From Acidovorax sp. 106 (lineage in GTDB: Bacteria; Pseudomonadota; Gammaproteobacteria; Burkholderiales; Burkholderiaceae_C), in the NCBI RefSeq assembly GCF_003663825.1, contig NZ_RCCC01000001.1, positions 3,170,501 to 3,234,500 on the forward strand: a stretch of 64,000 bases of DNA, written 5' to 3'. Each line of letters begins with the position of its first letter. Position 1 is the first letter of the stretch. The notes beneath the pieces were generated by a model. It saw only the letters and a program-made list of their open reading frames with translations. It did not search any database and was not told the origin of the DNA. Shown here piece by piece: positions 17,522 through 27,365 of the stretch. Made by a program: the position numbers and the translations under genes.

Positions 17522-18718
17522 ATGGGATTGGATCGACTGCGGATTGGAACGCTGCTGCTGCTGGGTTTTGGCACAGTGGCTTTGCTGGTGGCGGTGTTGG
17601 TGGGCGTGGTGTGGCTGGGCATGGGGCAGGCGCAGGACGCCTACCGCACGGCAGTGGCATCGGTGTCGGGGCTGGAGCAGGCGCAAAAGCTGCCCCTGCT
17701 GCGCGCAGCTGAACAGGCGCAGAGCGTGCTGCAGAACGTGCGGGTGTGGCTGGTGGTGCTGGGCTTGGCTGCGTGCGCAGTCGCTGTGGTGGCGTTTGGC
17801 GTGCTGCGCAGCGCCATCGTGTCCCCGCTCCAGCAGGCCCTGTTGATTGCCGAGACCGTGGCGGCGGGGGATTTGAGCCAGGAGTTTTCGTCCGACCTGC
17901 ACGGCGACTTTGGGCGCTTGCTGACAGCCTTGGGGACCATGGAAGACACGCTGACCGAGCTGGTCACGGGCATCAAGCAGTCTTCCGATTCCATCTCAGA
18001 CGCCACCGGCGAAATTGACTCGGGCAATAGCGATCTGGCCCGGCGCACCCAAGACCAGGTGGCCTCTTTGGCCGACACGGCGGCCAGCATGTCGCAGCTG
18101 ACGGTGACGGTGCGCGAAAACGCAGACCGTGCCCGCTCTGCCAGCACACTGGCCGTGAACGCATCGCACATTGCCGAGCGCGGCGGTGCCGTGGTGGGGG
18201 ATGTGGTGCAGACCATGGACGCCATCAGCAGCAGCTCGCGCAAGATCGTGGACATCATCCAGGTGATCGAGGGCATCGCGTTTCAGACCAACATCCTGGC
18301 GCTGAATGCGGCGGTGGAGGCTGCGCGGGCAGGCGAGCAGGGGCGCGGCTTTGCCGTGGTGGCCAGCGAAGTACGCAGCCTGGCCCAGCGCAGCGCCGTG
18401 GCCGCGCGCGAGATCAAGACGCTGATCAGCCAGTCGGTGGATCAGGTGGAAAGCGGCGCAGGCTTGGTGGGCAAGGCGGGCGACACCATGCAAGAGATCG
18501 TGCAGGCCGTGGGCCAGGTCACCACGCTGCTGGGCGATATCTCGGGGGCGCTGCATGCGCAGACGGCGGGCATTGAGCATGTGAACCAGGCCGTGGCCCA
18601 CATGGATGGTGCCACCCAGCAAAACGCGGCCTTGGTGGAGCAGGCGGCCAGCGCCGCCTCGGGCCTGGCCGGGCGGGCCCAGGCGTTGCAGCGCGCGGTG
18701 GGCGCGTTCAAACTGTAA
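17522..18718 (+). CDS. Methyl-accepting chemotaxis protein, short sensor
   Basis: This 398-aa receptor has two membrane segments (about residues 9-30 and 79-98) with only about 45 periplasmic residues between them, a HAMP region, and a signalling domain with the hairpin motif [20 protein letters not shown]. No CheR-tethering pentapeptide is present; it ends RAVGAFKL. The ATG at 17522 has GGAG about nine bases upstream. The gene lies on the opposite strand, between yciO and the site-2 protease gene, interrupting an otherwise co-oriented housekeeping cluster. With so small a sensor loop, the ligand may act through a binding protein or the membrane. Confidence 0.92.
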   Translation: MGLDRLRIGTLLLLGFGTVALLVAVLVGVVWLGMGQAQDAYRTAVASVSGLEQAQKLPLLRAAEQAQSVLQNVRVWLVVLGLAACAVAVVAFGVLRSAIVSPLQQALLIAETVAAGDLSQEFSSDLHGDFGRLLTALGTMEDTLTELVTGIKQSSDSISDATGEIDSGNSDLARRTQDQVASLADTAASMSQLTVTVRENADRARSASTLAVNASHIAERGGAVVGDVVQTMDAISSSSRKIVDIIQVIEGIAFQTNILALNAAVEAARAGEQGRGFAVVASEVRSLAQRSAVAAREIKTLISQSVDQVESGAGLVGKAGDTMQEIVQAVGQVTTLLGDISGALHAQTAGIEHVNQAVAHMDGATQQNAALVEQAASAASGLAGRAQALQRAVGAFKL

Positions 18719-18765
18719 TCCGTTGGGGTGGACGGCAGGTGCGATGCCTGCCGTTGCTCGCGCTG

Positions 18766-19401
18766 TTAAAGCCCTAACGCTTGCAGGCTGCCCCGGCCTT
18801 CGCGCACCACTTCTGGGTCGCCGCCGGCGCCCATGGGCGTCAGGTCGATCACGGTGGTGGGCTCCAGCGGGCAGGCACCTGCGTCCACGATGGCGTCCAG
18901 CACCTTTTCGTAGCGCTCGCGGATCTGCTCGGGGTCGTTGAGGGGCTCGCTCTCGCCCGCTGGGATGAAGGTGGTGGCCAGCAGCGGCGCGCCATGCAGC
19001 TCCAGCAGCAACTGCAGGCCCTTGCGGTCGGGCACGCGCAAGCCAATCGTCTTGCGTGAAGGGTGGCTCACCCGGCGGGGCACTTCCTTGGTGGCTTCCA
19101 GGATGAAGGTGTAAGGCCCAGGCGTACCCAGTTTGAGCAGCCGGTACTGGCGGTTGTCTACCCGCGCATAGTTGGCCAGTTCGGACAGATCGCGGCACAG
19201 CAGCGTCAGGTGGTGCTTGTCGTCCACTTGCCGAATGCGGCGCAGGCGGTCTACGGCGTCCTTGTCGTCCAGGTGGCAGACCAGGGCGTAGCTGGAGTCG
19301 GTGGGCACGGCCACAATGCCGCCCTTTTGCAGCAGCGCAGCGGCCTGCTTGAGCAGCCGAGGCTGCGGGTTGTCGGGGTGGACTTCGAAGTACTGGGCCA
19401 T
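18766..19401 (-). CDS. YciO/Sua5/YrdC-family protein (threonylcarbamoyl-AMP synthase-like)
   Basis: This 211-aa protein has the YrdC-like fold: GGIVAVPTDSSYALVCHLDD, KHHLTLLCRDLSELANYA, GPYTFILEATKEVPRR and TIGLRVPD. YciO proteins are relatives of TsaC/TsaC2; their physiological role is less certain than TsaC. It follows trpH by 18 bp on the same strand, so the two are probably co-transcribed. Confidence 0.92.
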   Translation of the reverse strand: MAQYFEVHPDNPQPRLLKQAAALLQKGGIVAVPTDSSYALVCHLDDKDAVDRLRRIRQVDDKHHLTLLCRDLSELANYARVDNRQYRLLKLGTPGPYTFILEATKEVPRRVSHPSRKTIGLRVPDRKGLQLLLELHGAPLLATTFIPAGESEPLNDPEQIRERYEKVLDAIVDAGACPLEPTTVIDLTPMGAGGDPEVVREGRGSLQALGL

Positions 19402-19419
19402 GGCAGGGACGTGGAAAGT

Positions 19420-20283
19420 TCAGGCGGCGGGCTGCACGCGATGGGCCAGCGTTTCCCAGATGGGCGTGAGGTGGCCTGGCAGCAAGGGCAGGGCGCCCAG
19501 GTCGGTGTGGGATTCGTCGGGGCTGTGGAAGTCGCTGCCGCGCGAGGCGGCCAGCCCAAACTCTTGCGCCATGGCGGCGTAGGTCACGTATTCGGCGGCG
19601 CTGTGGCTGCCCGTGACCACTTCCACCCCGGTGCCGCCATGGGCTTTGAATTCGGAAAACAGCGCGTATTCCTCGGTGGCTGTGAATTTGTAGCGCGCGG
19701 GGTGCGCAATCACCGCCACGCCATCGGCCTCGGTGATCCAGCGCACCGCATCGCCCAAGGCGGCCCAGCGGTGGGGCACGTAGCCAGGCTTGCCTTCGAC
19801 GAGGTACTTGCGAAACACCTCGGACGTGTCGCGGCAGACTTTGGTTTCGACCAGAAAGCGCGCAAAGTGGGTGCGCGAGATGAGTTCGGGATTGCCTACA
19901 AACTGCAGCGCGCCTTCGTAGGCGCCGGGTATGCCCACTTGTTCCAGTTGTGCGGCCATTTCGCGCGCGCGCTGGCCGCGCCCGCCGCGCGTGGCAGCCA
20001 GCCCCTGTGTCAGGGCCGGGTGGTCTGGGTCAAAACCCAGCCCCACAATATGTACTGTATTGTTAACAAATGTGACAGAGATTTCTGTGCCTGTGAGATA
20101 GGCTAGCCCTAAACTGCGCGCAGCAGCGGCTGCGCGGTGCTGGCCGCTTATTTCGTCGTGGTCGGTCAGGGCCCAAAGCTCTACTCCGTTGGATTTGGCG
20201 CGTGCGGCCAATTCCTCGGGAGTTAGCGTCCCGTCTGATACCACGGAGTGGCAGTGCAAATCAGCATTGAAGTAGGTATTCAC
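19420..20283 (-). CDS. PHP-domain 5'-3' exoribonuclease / nucleotide phosphatase (TrpH/RnaAM-like)
   Basis: This 287-aa PHP phosphoesterase starts MNTYFNADLHCHSVVSDGTL. Metal-binding motifs include DLHCHS, LTDHDEISG, VIAHPARY and SRGSDFHS. The E. coli homologue (YciV/RnaAM) matures the 5' ends of rRNA and degrades short RNA and pAp; the same activity here is family inference. Length is typical. It shares a divergent intergenic region with the second chemoreceptor. Confidence 0.92.
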   Translation of the reverse strand: MNTYFNADLHCHSVVSDGTLTPEELAARAKSNGVELWALTDHDEISGQHRAAAAARSLGLAYLTGTEISVTFVNNTVHIVGLGFDPDHPALTQGLAATRGGRGQRAREMAAQLEQVGIPGAYEGALQFVGNPELISRTHFARFLVETKVCRDTSEVFRKYLVEGKPGYVPHRWAALGDAVRWITEADGVAVIAHPARYKFTATEEYALFSEFKAHGGTGVEVVTGSHSAAEYVTYAAMAQEFGLAASRGSDFHSPDESHTDLGALPLLPGHLTPIWETLAHRVQPAA

Positions 20284-20435
20284 GAATCCATTCTACGGGC
20301 ACACCTACAACCCTCCGGACAAAGCGGCCTCGATTCAATATTAGATATGACACATATGGTGCATATGATTTGCGGCGAAAGCCCAACAAGCCTTTTTCCA
20401 TTTCTTACTTCTGACTTCATCCTTCGAGCAAAACC

Positions 20436-22220
20436 ATGAGATTCAAAGACCTGCGCGTAGCCCATCAAATGTGGGGTGTGATCCTGGGGCTGCTGGTGCT
20501 GATGCTGGCCGCAGCCATCGGAACACAGCTATACAGCCAGCGCATGACGGAGCAAACCGAGGCCCTGGTGCAAAAGCGCGAGAACGCCATCACCACAGCC
20601 GTCAACTGGCGTGGTCAAGCTGAACTGGCGCTTACCATGTCCATGGCCCGTTTCGTGACTACTGACATCACGTTGCGAGGCGACTTTGACAAGCGCGTGG
20701 TGGCCCTGACCGCACGCATCACGCCAGTGCAAGAAAAGATCAACGAGACAGCCACCTCTGAGGCCGACAAAGCGGCACTCGCTGCCGTGGCGGCAGCCCG
20801 CGCGGACGTGCGCAGCCTGACCGAAAAAATTCGCCCCTTGATGGATGCAGAAGCGAGTGAGAAGCAGCAGTTTCTGGAGACTGCGTACCGGCCCAAGGTC
20901 ACGCTGTACCTGGAGTCCATTGACAAGTTTGTGGCTTTGCAGGAACGCCAGCGCGACGATGCCGTGAAGGCCGCTGCTGATGCGGGCGTGCGCCTCGTGT
21001 GGATAGGGGGGAGTGTGGCGGTTGCACTCTTCCTGCTTGGAATGGTGCTGGCTGCTGTGCTGGTGCGCTCTATCACCGAACCGCTGGACCGCGCCGTGGA
21101 AACCGCCAACGCGATTGCCGCAGGCGACCTCACGCGTGAGCTGCAAACCACCCGCAAAGATGAACTGGGCCAAATGCTGCGGGCCCTCTCGGACATGTCC
21201 ACCCGCCTGCGCGGTGTGGTGAGCGAAGTGCGCCAGGGCGTGGACTCCGTCTCCAGCGCCTCTATCCAGATTGCCAACGGCAACCACGACCTCTCGGCCC
21301 GCACCGAACAAACCGCCGCCAACCTCGAAGAAACCGCCTCGAGCATGGAAGAGCTGACCGCCACCGTCACCCAATCGGCCGACACCGCCCGCCAGGCCAA
21401 CCAGCTTGCAGGCACCGCCGCCCAGGCCGCAGCGCGCGGCGGTGAAGTGGTGGGCCAGGTGGTCGCCAGCATGCAGCAGATCACCGAAAGCAGCCGCAAG
21501 ATCAGCGACATCATCGGCGTGATCGACTCCATCGCCTTCCAAACCAACATCCTGGCCCTGAACGCCGCCGTCGAAGCCGCCCGCGCAGGTGAGCAAGGCC
21601 GGGGCTTTGCCGTGGTGGCCAGCGAAGTGCGCAACCTGGCCGGGCGCAGCGCCGAAGCTGCCAAGGAAATCAAAACCCTCATCGGCAAATCGGTCGAAAA
21701 CGTCGAAAGCGGCTCTGAACAAGTCGCCCAGGCCGGCAAGACCATGGACGAAATTGTCGCGAGCGTGCGCCGCGTGAGCGACCTTATTGGAGAGATCACG
21801 GCCTCCTCCACAGAGCAACGCGACGGCATCGGCCAAGTCAACCAGGCCGTGGCCAACCTGGACCAGATGACCCAGCAAAACGCCGCGCTGGTGGAAGAGT
21901 CGACAGCGGCCGCCGCCTCCATGCGCGACCAAGCCCAGCGGCTGGCCGAAGTAGTGAGCGTATTCAATGTGGGCGCTGCGGCAGCGCGCGCCCCGGCAGC
22001 GCAGACTACCGCCCGCACGGCAGCCCCTATCGCCGCCCCGCGCCAGACCCCGGCCCAGCGCTTTGCCCCGGCCCCGGCCCGGGCAACGATCGGGCAGGCA
22101 GGCAAGAAGGCAGCGCCAGCACCCGCCCCCAAGCTCACCAGCAGCGCCAAGGCGCCGGCCCCGGCCAAGGCCCCGGCGCCTGCGGCCAAGGGCAATGACG
22201 ATGAGTGGGAGAGCTTCTGA
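20436..22220 (+). CDS. Methyl-accepting chemotaxis protein with CheR-tethering tail
   Basis: The 594-aa receptor has a first membrane segment (about 13-32), a roughly 150-residue helical periplasmic domain with the spacing of four-helix-bundle sensors, a second membrane segment (about 190-212), HAMP, and a signalling domain with [20 protein letters not shown]. After an Ala/Pro-rich linker it ends in EWESF, which fits the xWExF/Y pentapeptide that binds CheR and CheB. This separates it from the tail-less receptor at 17.5 kb. The upstream region holds two CATATG palindromes (20353-20358 and 20362-20367) of unknown meaning. Confidence 0.95.
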   Translation: MRFKDLRVAHQMWGVILGLLVLMLAAAIGTQLYSQRMTEQTEALVQKRENAITTAVNWRGQAELALTMSMARFVTTDITLRGDFDKRVVALTARITPVQEKINETATSEADKAALAAVAAARADVRSLTEKIRPLMDAEASEKQQFLETAYRPKVTLYLESIDKFVALQERQRDDAVKAAADAGVRLVWIGGSVAVALFLLGMVLAAVLVRSITEPLDRAVETANAIAAGDLTRELQTTRKDELGQMLRALSDMSTRLRGVVSEVRQGVDSVSSASIQIANGNHDLSARTEQTAANLEETASSMEELTATVTQSADTARQANQLAGTAAQAAARGGEVVGQVVASMQQITESSRKISDIIGVIDSIAFQTNILALNAAVEAARAGEQGRGFAVVASEVRNLAGRSAEAAKEIKTLIGKSVENVESGSEQVAQAGKTMDEIVASVRRVSDLIGEITASSTEQRDGIGQVNQAVANLDQMTQQNAALVEESTAAAASMRDQAQRLAEVVSVFNVGAAAARAPAAQTTARTAAPIAAPRQTPAQRFAPAPARATIGQAGKKAAPAPAPKLTSSAKAPAPAKAPAPAAKGNDDEWESF

Positions 22221-22264
22221 GGCAGGGCCAGGGTGCTAGGTCACCAGGGTGCTTTGTGCTATGT

Positions 22265-22302
22265 AATTTATAGCTTCTAGCGCTTATTTATAAAGCGCTG
22301 GC
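22265..22302. repeat. AGCGCT palindromic repeat, copy d
   Basis: ATAGCTTCTAGCGCTT, an AT-rich loop, then AAAGCGCTGG, downstream of the chemoreceptor gene. Confidence 0.85.
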
Positions 22303-22341
22303 GGGTGATTTGAATCACATTCCACGCTCTGCATGCCAATG

Positions 22342-22384
22342 AAAAAACCCTGGAAGGGCAACGCTGCCTTTCCAGGGTTTTTGC
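22342..22384. terminator. Bidirectional rho-independent terminator
   Basis: AAAAACCCTGGAAGGGCA pairs with TGCCTTTCCAGGGTTTTT with one mismatch. The A-run and T-run at the ends let it serve both the chemoreceptor (plus strand) and the convergent recJ (minus strand). Confidence 0.92.
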
Positions 22385-22426
22385 TTTGAGGAGCACAGCC
22401 GGTCATCAGCGGCAACCTGCGCCCGC

Positions 22427-24142
22427 TCAGAGCTGCGCTCCCTCCACCAGAAACTGCACTTTGCGCTCCCCCTTCCACTCGTTCACGTCGAGGCGGAAGG
22501 CCAGCAGCACCCGCGCGGGCAACTGCTCGGTGTGGCCGAACCAGATGGCGTCTACCGGGTTGCCCTGGTGGATGAGCTTGAGCGAGAGGTGGTTCTTGCC
22601 CTCGCCCACCAGGCGCTGGCTCAGCACCTGCACTTCTTCGCTGAAGGTGGGGGGCAAAAAGCCTTGGCCCCACACCTCGCGGTGCAGGGTGTCCACCACG
22701 TCGGCGCGGCAGTATTCCGGCGCCAGGGGGCCGTCGGTTTCGATCTTGCGGGTGAGGGTGGCGGCGTCCAGCCATTCTTGTGCCACCTGGGCCAGGCCTT
22801 GCTCAAACACCTCGAAGTGCTCCTCGGCCACAGTGCAGCCCGCCGCCATGGCGTGACCGCCGAATTTGAGGAGCACGCCAGGGTGGCGCTTGGCCACGAG
22901 GTCCAGCGCATCGCGCAAGTGAAAGCCGGGGATGGAGCGGCCTGAGCCCTTGAGTTCATGCTCTTTGCCCGGCGCGCTGCTGGCCGCAAAGACAAAGGTC
23001 GGGCGGTGCAGCTTGTCCTTGATGCGGCTGGCCACGATGCCGACCACGCCTTCGTGAAAGTCGGGGTCGAACACGCTGATGGCCGGGGGCGGTTCTTCGT
23101 CTTCCTGGAACAGACTCTCGGCCATCAGCATGGCTTGGTCGCGCATGCCGCCCTCAATCTCGCGGCGCTCGCGGTTGATGCCGTCCAGCGTGGCGGCCAG
23201 CTCGGCGGCGCGGGCGGTGTCGTCGGTCAGCAGGCATTCAATGCCCAGCGTCATGTCGGCCAGGCGGCCTGCGGCGTTGATGCGCGGGCCCAGGGCAAAG
23301 CCAAAGTCGAACGTGGTGGCCACGGGGGCCTTGCGCCCTGCGGCGGTGAACAGCGCCGCCACCCCGGCGGGCATTTGGCCTGCGCGGATGCGCCGCAGGC
23401 CCTGGGCCACCAGGCGGCGGTTGTTGGCGTCGAGCTTGACCACGTCGGCCACGGTGCCCAGTGCCACCAGGGTGAGCAACGGGTCGAGTTTCGGCTGGCT
23501 GGCCGCATCGAACACGCCGCGCGCACGCAGCTCGGCGCGCAGGGCCAGCAGCACGTAGAACATCACGCCCACTCCGGCCATGGACTTGCTCTCGAAGGTG
23601 CAGCCGGGCTGGTTGGGGTTGACGATGGCGTCGGCTGCGGGCAGCGTGGGGCCGGGCAGGTGGTGGTCGGTGACGAGCACCTGCAGGCCCAGGGCCTTGG
23701 CTTCGGCCACGCCTTCTACGCTGGCGATGCCGTTGTCTACGGTGATGAGCACGTCGGCCCCGCGCTCGGCCACGCGGCGGGCGATGGACGCGGTGAGGCC
23801 GTAGCCGTCGGTCACGCGGTCGGGCACCAGGTAGTCCACGTTTTGTGCGCCCAGCAGGCGCAGGCCGCGCACGCCCACGGCGCAGGCGGTGGCGCCGTCG
23901 CAGTCATAGTCGGCCACGATGACCAGGCGCAGGTTTTGCGCCATGGCGTCGGCCAGCAGGCGGGCGGCGGCGTCAATGCCCTTCAGGCCCGAGGGGGGGA
24001 GCAGGCGGGCTAGGCCGTCGTCCAGCTCGTCTTTGGTGCGCACGCCGCGTGCCGCGTACAGCCGGGCCAGCAGCGGGTGCACGCCCGCTTGCTCCAGCGC
24101 CCAGGCGGCACGGGGGGGGATGTCTCTTGCTATTATTTTCAT
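22427..24142 (-). CDS. recJ: Single-stranded-DNA exonuclease RecJ
   Basis: This 571-aa 5'-3' exonuclease of the DHH family acts in recombination and mismatch repair. Visible motifs are VIVADYDCDGATA (motif I), DVLITVDNG, VTDHHLPG (DHH), and KFGGHAMAAGCTV (DHHA1). The N-terminus MKIIARDIPPRAAWALEQAG starts at 24142. This ATG overlaps the upstream stop codon as ATGA and lies inside a dispersed palindromic repeat that supplies the first codons. Length is normal. Confidence 0.96.
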   Translation of the reverse strand: MKIIARDIPPRAAWALEQAGVHPLLARLYAARGVRTKDELDDGLARLLPPSGLKGIDAAARLLADAMAQNLRLVIVADYDCDGATACAVGVRGLRLLGAQNVDYLVPDRVTDGYGLTASIARRVAERGADVLITVDNGIASVEGVAEAKALGLQVLVTDHHLPGPTLPAADAIVNPNQPGCTFESKSMAGVGVMFYVLLALRAELRARGVFDAASQPKLDPLLTLVALGTVADVVKLDANNRRLVAQGLRRIRAGQMPAGVAALFTAAGRKAPVATTFDFGFALGPRINAAGRLADMTLGIECLLTDDTARAAELAATLDGINRERREIEGGMRDQAMLMAESLFQEDEEPPPAISVFDPDFHEGVVGIVASRIKDKLHRPTFVFAASSAPGKEHELKGSGRSIPGFHLRDALDLVAKRHPGVLLKFGGHAMAAGCTVAEEHFEVFEQGLAQVAQEWLDAATLTRKIETDGPLAPEYCRADVVDTLHREVWGQGFLPPTFSEEVQVLSQRLVGEGKNHLSLKLIHQGNPVDAIWFGHTEQLPARVLLAFRLDVNEWKGERKVQFLVEGAQL

Positions 24143-24177
24143 AGCTTGTTGCGCACGTCTTTCAAGCGCTGAGGGCT
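24129..24177. repeat. AGCGCT palindromic repeat, copy e, across the recJ start
   Basis: On the minus strand this reads CTCAGCGCTTGAAAG, then AAGCTATGAAAATAATAGC, matching the arms of copies c and f. It holds the last codons of the upstream gene and the start codon of recJ. Confidence 0.7.
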
Positions 24178-25104
24178 GAAAAGGCTTTGAACTTTTTGCA
24201 GCAGGCTGCGGGGTACGGTGTGGAAGCTCTGCACACCTCGGTCGCCGCACAGGGTCAGGCGCACAGGGCGGCCTTGCTCTGCCTGCTGGCGCAGTTGGGC
24301 CAGCGGGCCCGCGTCCAGCGCTTGCCAGGCGGCGGCCCAGGCGCGCCAGTCTTCGCCCAGGGCCAGGGTTTGCAGGGAGGGCTCGATGTGTGGCACGCCC
24401 GTGGTCGCGGCGGGGGGGCTGGGCAGCTGGCCCGCGCCGTGCACCCAGAAGGCGTTGACGGTGGGCAGGCCCTGGCTGCCGCGCTCGTCGTTGAAGGCGT
24501 GGGTGTAGAGCAGCATCTGCATCTCGCTGAACAGGCGCTGCAGGGTGCGGGTGGCTTGTTTGTCGGTGCCCTGGGGCATCCAGGTGCGCACGTCGCGGCA
24601 CAGAACGCGCTCCAGCGATGCGGTGGCCAGGTCCTGCAGGGGCGCGCCCTGCGCCAGCCAGCGGGTGGGCTGGTCGTAGGTGAGGGCGATGCCGTCTTCG
24701 GCAAACCAGGGCGCGACGATGTCCAGCAGCGCGCGCGAGGCGACTTCGTCCAGCGCCAGCTGGGCGGGGTCGCCCAGGGTGACGTGGTTGGTGCTGACCT
24801 GCCACTGGCAGGGGGTGATGAAGGCCCAGGCGGAGCCGTCGGCACTCAGGCCCTGCTGCGCCCGGTGCCAGGCGGCCCAGGGGATGCGGCCGTCTTGGGT
24901 GGGCAAGCCCAGGCTGTGGGCCAGGGCCACCTCGGCGGGGCTGGAGTAGCTGTTTTCGTCGCCCCAGTGAGCGCGGGATGTGTCGGGGGTGAGGCGGGCG
25001 AGCAGGGCGGCCAGGTGGGGCAGCGCCAGGCCGTCCAGGGTTTGCTGGGCTCCCTCGGAGGCGCTGGCGGCGTAGGGGATGAGCAAATGGTGCATGTCTG
25101 ACAT
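24139..25104 (-). CDS. RpfE-like / phosphoglycerate-mutase-annotated conserved protein
   Basis: This 321-aa protein starts MSDMHHLLIPYAASASEGAQ. It resembles the conserved proteins that sit upstream of recJ in beta- and gammaproteobacteria (Xanthomonas RpfE type) and are sometimes labelled phosphoglycerate mutase-related. Motifs include HWGDENSYSSPAEVALA, ITPCQWQVSTNHVTLGDP and VNAFWVHGAG. Its function is not established. The stop overlaps the recJ start by four bases, so the pair is probably coupled. Its last residues (RLKDVRNKL) come from the palindromic repeat. Confidence 0.8.
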   Translation of the reverse strand: MSDMHHLLIPYAASASEGAQQTLDGLALPHLAALLARLTPDTSRAHWGDENSYSSPAEVALAHSLGLPTQDGRIPWAAWHRAQQGLSADGSAWAFITPCQWQVSTNHVTLGDPAQLALDEVASRALLDIVAPWFAEDGIALTYDQPTRWLAQGAPLQDLATASLERVLCRDVRTWMPQGTDKQATRTLQRLFSEMQMLLYTHAFNDERGSQGLPTVNAFWVHGAGQLPSPPAATTGVPHIEPSLQTLALGEDWRAWAAAWQALDAGPLAQLRQQAEQGRPVRLTLCGDRGVQSFHTVPRSLLQKVQSLFSPQRLKDVRNKL

Positions 25105-25266
25105 GCGCCTATTGTCCGGGATGCCACAATCGGCCCCGCCCCGGGTGGACAAGCTGCCTGGGCTTCTTCGGTAGAACTTGCGTCAATCAGGGTGCAACAC
25201 AGGCATTTGCCCGGCGTCGGGCCACTGGCCTGAACCTTATTTTGCGCAGGTCATATTCGGGTATCT

Positions 25267-26520
25267 ATGCAAATTCCTTACGAACTGGCCTTGGGCTGGC
25301 GTTACACGCGCGCTGGGCGCGCCACGCGGCGCAACGGCTTTATCTCGTTCATCTCGGGGGTGTCCATGCTGGGCATTGCGCTGGGAGTGGCGGCGCTCAT
25401 CATCGTGCTGAGCGTGATGAACGGCTTTCAAAAAGAGGTGCGCGACCGCATGCTCAGCGTGGTCTCGCACATCGAGATTTTTGCGCCCCACGGCGCGGCG
25501 CTGCCCGACCCGGCCCGCACACTGGCCGAGGCGCAGCAAAACCCTGCCGTCATCGGTGCAGCCCCCTTTGTGGCCGCCCAGGCCCTGCTGGCGCGGGGCG
25601 AGGACATGAAGGGCACGCTGGTGCGTGGCATTGACCCGGCCAAGGAGGGCGCGGTGACCGACCTGGCCGCCACCAACGCCGATGTGCTCAAGCAACTGGT
25701 GCCGGGCGAGTTTCGCGTGGTGCTGGGGCGCGAGCTGGCCCGTTCGCTGGGCGCGCGCGTGGGCGATGCCGTCACGCTGATCGCCCCGGCCGGGCAGGTC
25801 ACGCCTGCGGGCGTGGTGCCGCGCCTCAAGCAGATGACGGTGGCGGGTACGTTTGACTCGGGCCACTACGAGTACGACTCGGCCTTGGTCATGCTGCACT
25901 ACGAGGATGCCCAGCGCATCTTCCGCCTGGAAGGCCCCACGGGCGTGCGCCTGAAGCTCAAGGACCTGCACCAGGCCCGCGAGGTGGCGCAGCAGCTGGT
26001 GGGCAGCCTGAGTGGCGACCTGCTGATCCGCGACTGGACGCAGCAAAACCGCACCTGGTTTGCCGCCGTGCAGCTCGAAAAACGCATGATGTTCATCATC
26101 CTCACGCTGATCGTGGCGGTGGCCGCGTTCAACTTGGTGAGCACGCTGGTGATGACGGTGACGGACAAGCGCGCGGACATCGCCATCCTGCGCACGCTGG
26201 GCGCCAGCCCCAAAAGCATCATGGGCATCTTTGTGGTGCAGGGCGCCATGGTGGGCGTGATCGGCACCTGCGTGGGCCTGCTGCTGGGCCTGGGGATTGC
26301 CGCCAACATCGATGTGATCGTCCCGGCCATCGAGCGGGCGCTGAACGCCAGCTTCTTGCCCAAGGACATTTACCTCATTAGCAAGATGCCTAGCGAGCCA
26401 CAGGCCAGCGACATCGTGCCCATCGGCGTCATTTCTTTGGTGCTGGCTTTTGTGGCCACGCTGTACCCCAGCTGGCGCGCCAGTCGCGTCAATCCCGCAG
26501 AGGCTCTTCGCTATGAATGA
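25267..26520 (+). CDS. lolC: Lipoprotein-releasing ABC transporter permease LolC/LolE
   Basis: This 417-aa inner-membrane permease has a first membrane segment at about 25-48 (FISFISGVSMLGIALGVAAL), a periplasmic domain of about 200 residues, and three C-terminal segments ending YPSWRASRVNPAEALRYE, the FtsX-like signature. Lol systems extract lipoproteins from the inner membrane for delivery to LolA. Only one permease gene accompanies lolD, so it may act as a homodimer of the LolF kind; LolC versus LolE cannot be decided. The ATG at 25267 matches family starts. Confidence 0.95.
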   Translation: MQIPYELALGWRYTRAGRATRRNGFISFISGVSMLGIALGVAALIIVLSVMNGFQKEVRDRMLSVVSHIEIFAPHGAALPDPARTLAEAQQNPAVIGAAPFVAAQALLARGEDMKGTLVRGIDPAKEGAVTDLAATNADVLKQLVPGEFRVVLGRELARSLGARVGDAVTLIAPAGQVTPAGVVPRLKQMTVAGTFDSGHYEYDSALVMLHYEDAQRIFRLEGPTGVRLKLKDLHQAREVAQQLVGSLSGDLLIRDWTQQNRTWFAAVQLEKRMMFIILTLIVAVAAFNLVSTLVMTVTDKRADIAILRTLGASPKSIMGIFVVQGAMVGVIGTCVGLLLGLGIAANIDVIVPAIERALNASFLPKDIYLISKMPSEPQASDIVPIGVISLVLAFVATLYPSWRASRVNPAEALRYE

Positions 26521-26666
26521 GAAACACCCCCTGAGGCGCTTCACGCCTTCCCCCTCTCTGGCCTCGCTGCGCGATGCCGGAGGAGGACGCAGCCAGCGCG
26601 GCGGGGCGGCCCTTGCGCGGCTGCCCTGGCCTTGTGAGCGCCAGTTTCATGCCATGGATCACTGAG

Positions 26667-27365
26667 ATGAATGCCTTGAAAAACGACGTGGTGCTCGAAG
26701 CCAAGGGCCTGACCAAGCGCTTCACCGAAGGCCGCCTGGATGTCACGGTGCTGCACGGCGTGGACCTGCAGATCCATGCGGGCGAGACGCTGGCTATTGT
26801 CGGCGCCTCTGGCTCGGGCAAAAGCACGCTGCTGCACCTGCTGGGCGGGCTGGATGCGCCCACGGCAGGCACGGTGCGGCTGAAGGGGGCAGAGATGTCT
26901 ACCCTCTCGCCCGAGCGGCAGGGCCAGTTGCGCAACCAGCACCTGGGTTTTATCTACCAGTTCCACCACCTGCTGCCCGAGTTCAGTGCGCTCGACAACG
27001 TGGCCATGCCGCTGCGCATTCGCCGTCTGCCGCTGGCGCAGTGCCATGCCGAGGCCGCGCGCGTGCTCACCGCCGTGGGCTTGAAGGATCGCCTGCAACA
27101 CCGCCCAGCCGAGCTGTCCGGCGGCGAGCGCCAGCGCGTGGCCATCGCCCGCGCCTTGGTCACCCGGCCCGCCTGCGTGCTGGCCGATGAGCCCACCGGC
27201 AACCTGGACCGCAACACCGCCGATGGCGTATTTGACCTGATGCTGCAACTCGCCCGCGACCAAGGCACGGCGTTTGTGATGGTGACGCACGATGAATCGC
27301 TGGCGGCGCGCTGCCACCGGGTGGTGCGGTTGGTGCAAGGGCGGCTGTCCGAGCCCTCGGCCTAA
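26667..27365 (+). CDS. lolD: Lipoprotein-releasing ABC transporter ATPase LolD
   Basis: This 232-aa ABC ATPase has Walker [29 protein letters not shown] (the LolD motif), signature [15 protein letters not shown], Walker [12 protein letters not shown] and the switch HDES. It works with the permease encoded just upstream (gap about 146 bp). The start [19 protein letters not shown] at 26667 fits LolD alignments; an ATG at 26649 (MPWITE) is possible. The TAA stop directly abuts the left end of a 271-bp inverted-repeat element. Confidence 0.95.
   Translation: MNALKNDVVLEAKGLTKRFTEGRLDVTVLHGVDLQIHAGETLAIVGASGSGKSTLLHLLGGLDAPTAGTVRLKGAEMSTLSPERQGQLRNQHLGFIYQFHHLLPEFSALDNVAMPLRIRRLPLAQCHAEAARVLTAVGLKDRLQHRPAELSGGERQRVAIARALVTRPACVLADEPTGNLDRNTADGVFDLMLQLARDQGTAFVMVTHDESLAARCHRVVRLVQGRLSEPSA

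Noticed and set aside
20529-22195. Long antisense frames opposite the second chemoreceptor
   Set aside because: Caused by the low-complexity Ala/Gln-rich coding of the receptor; no recognisable protein.
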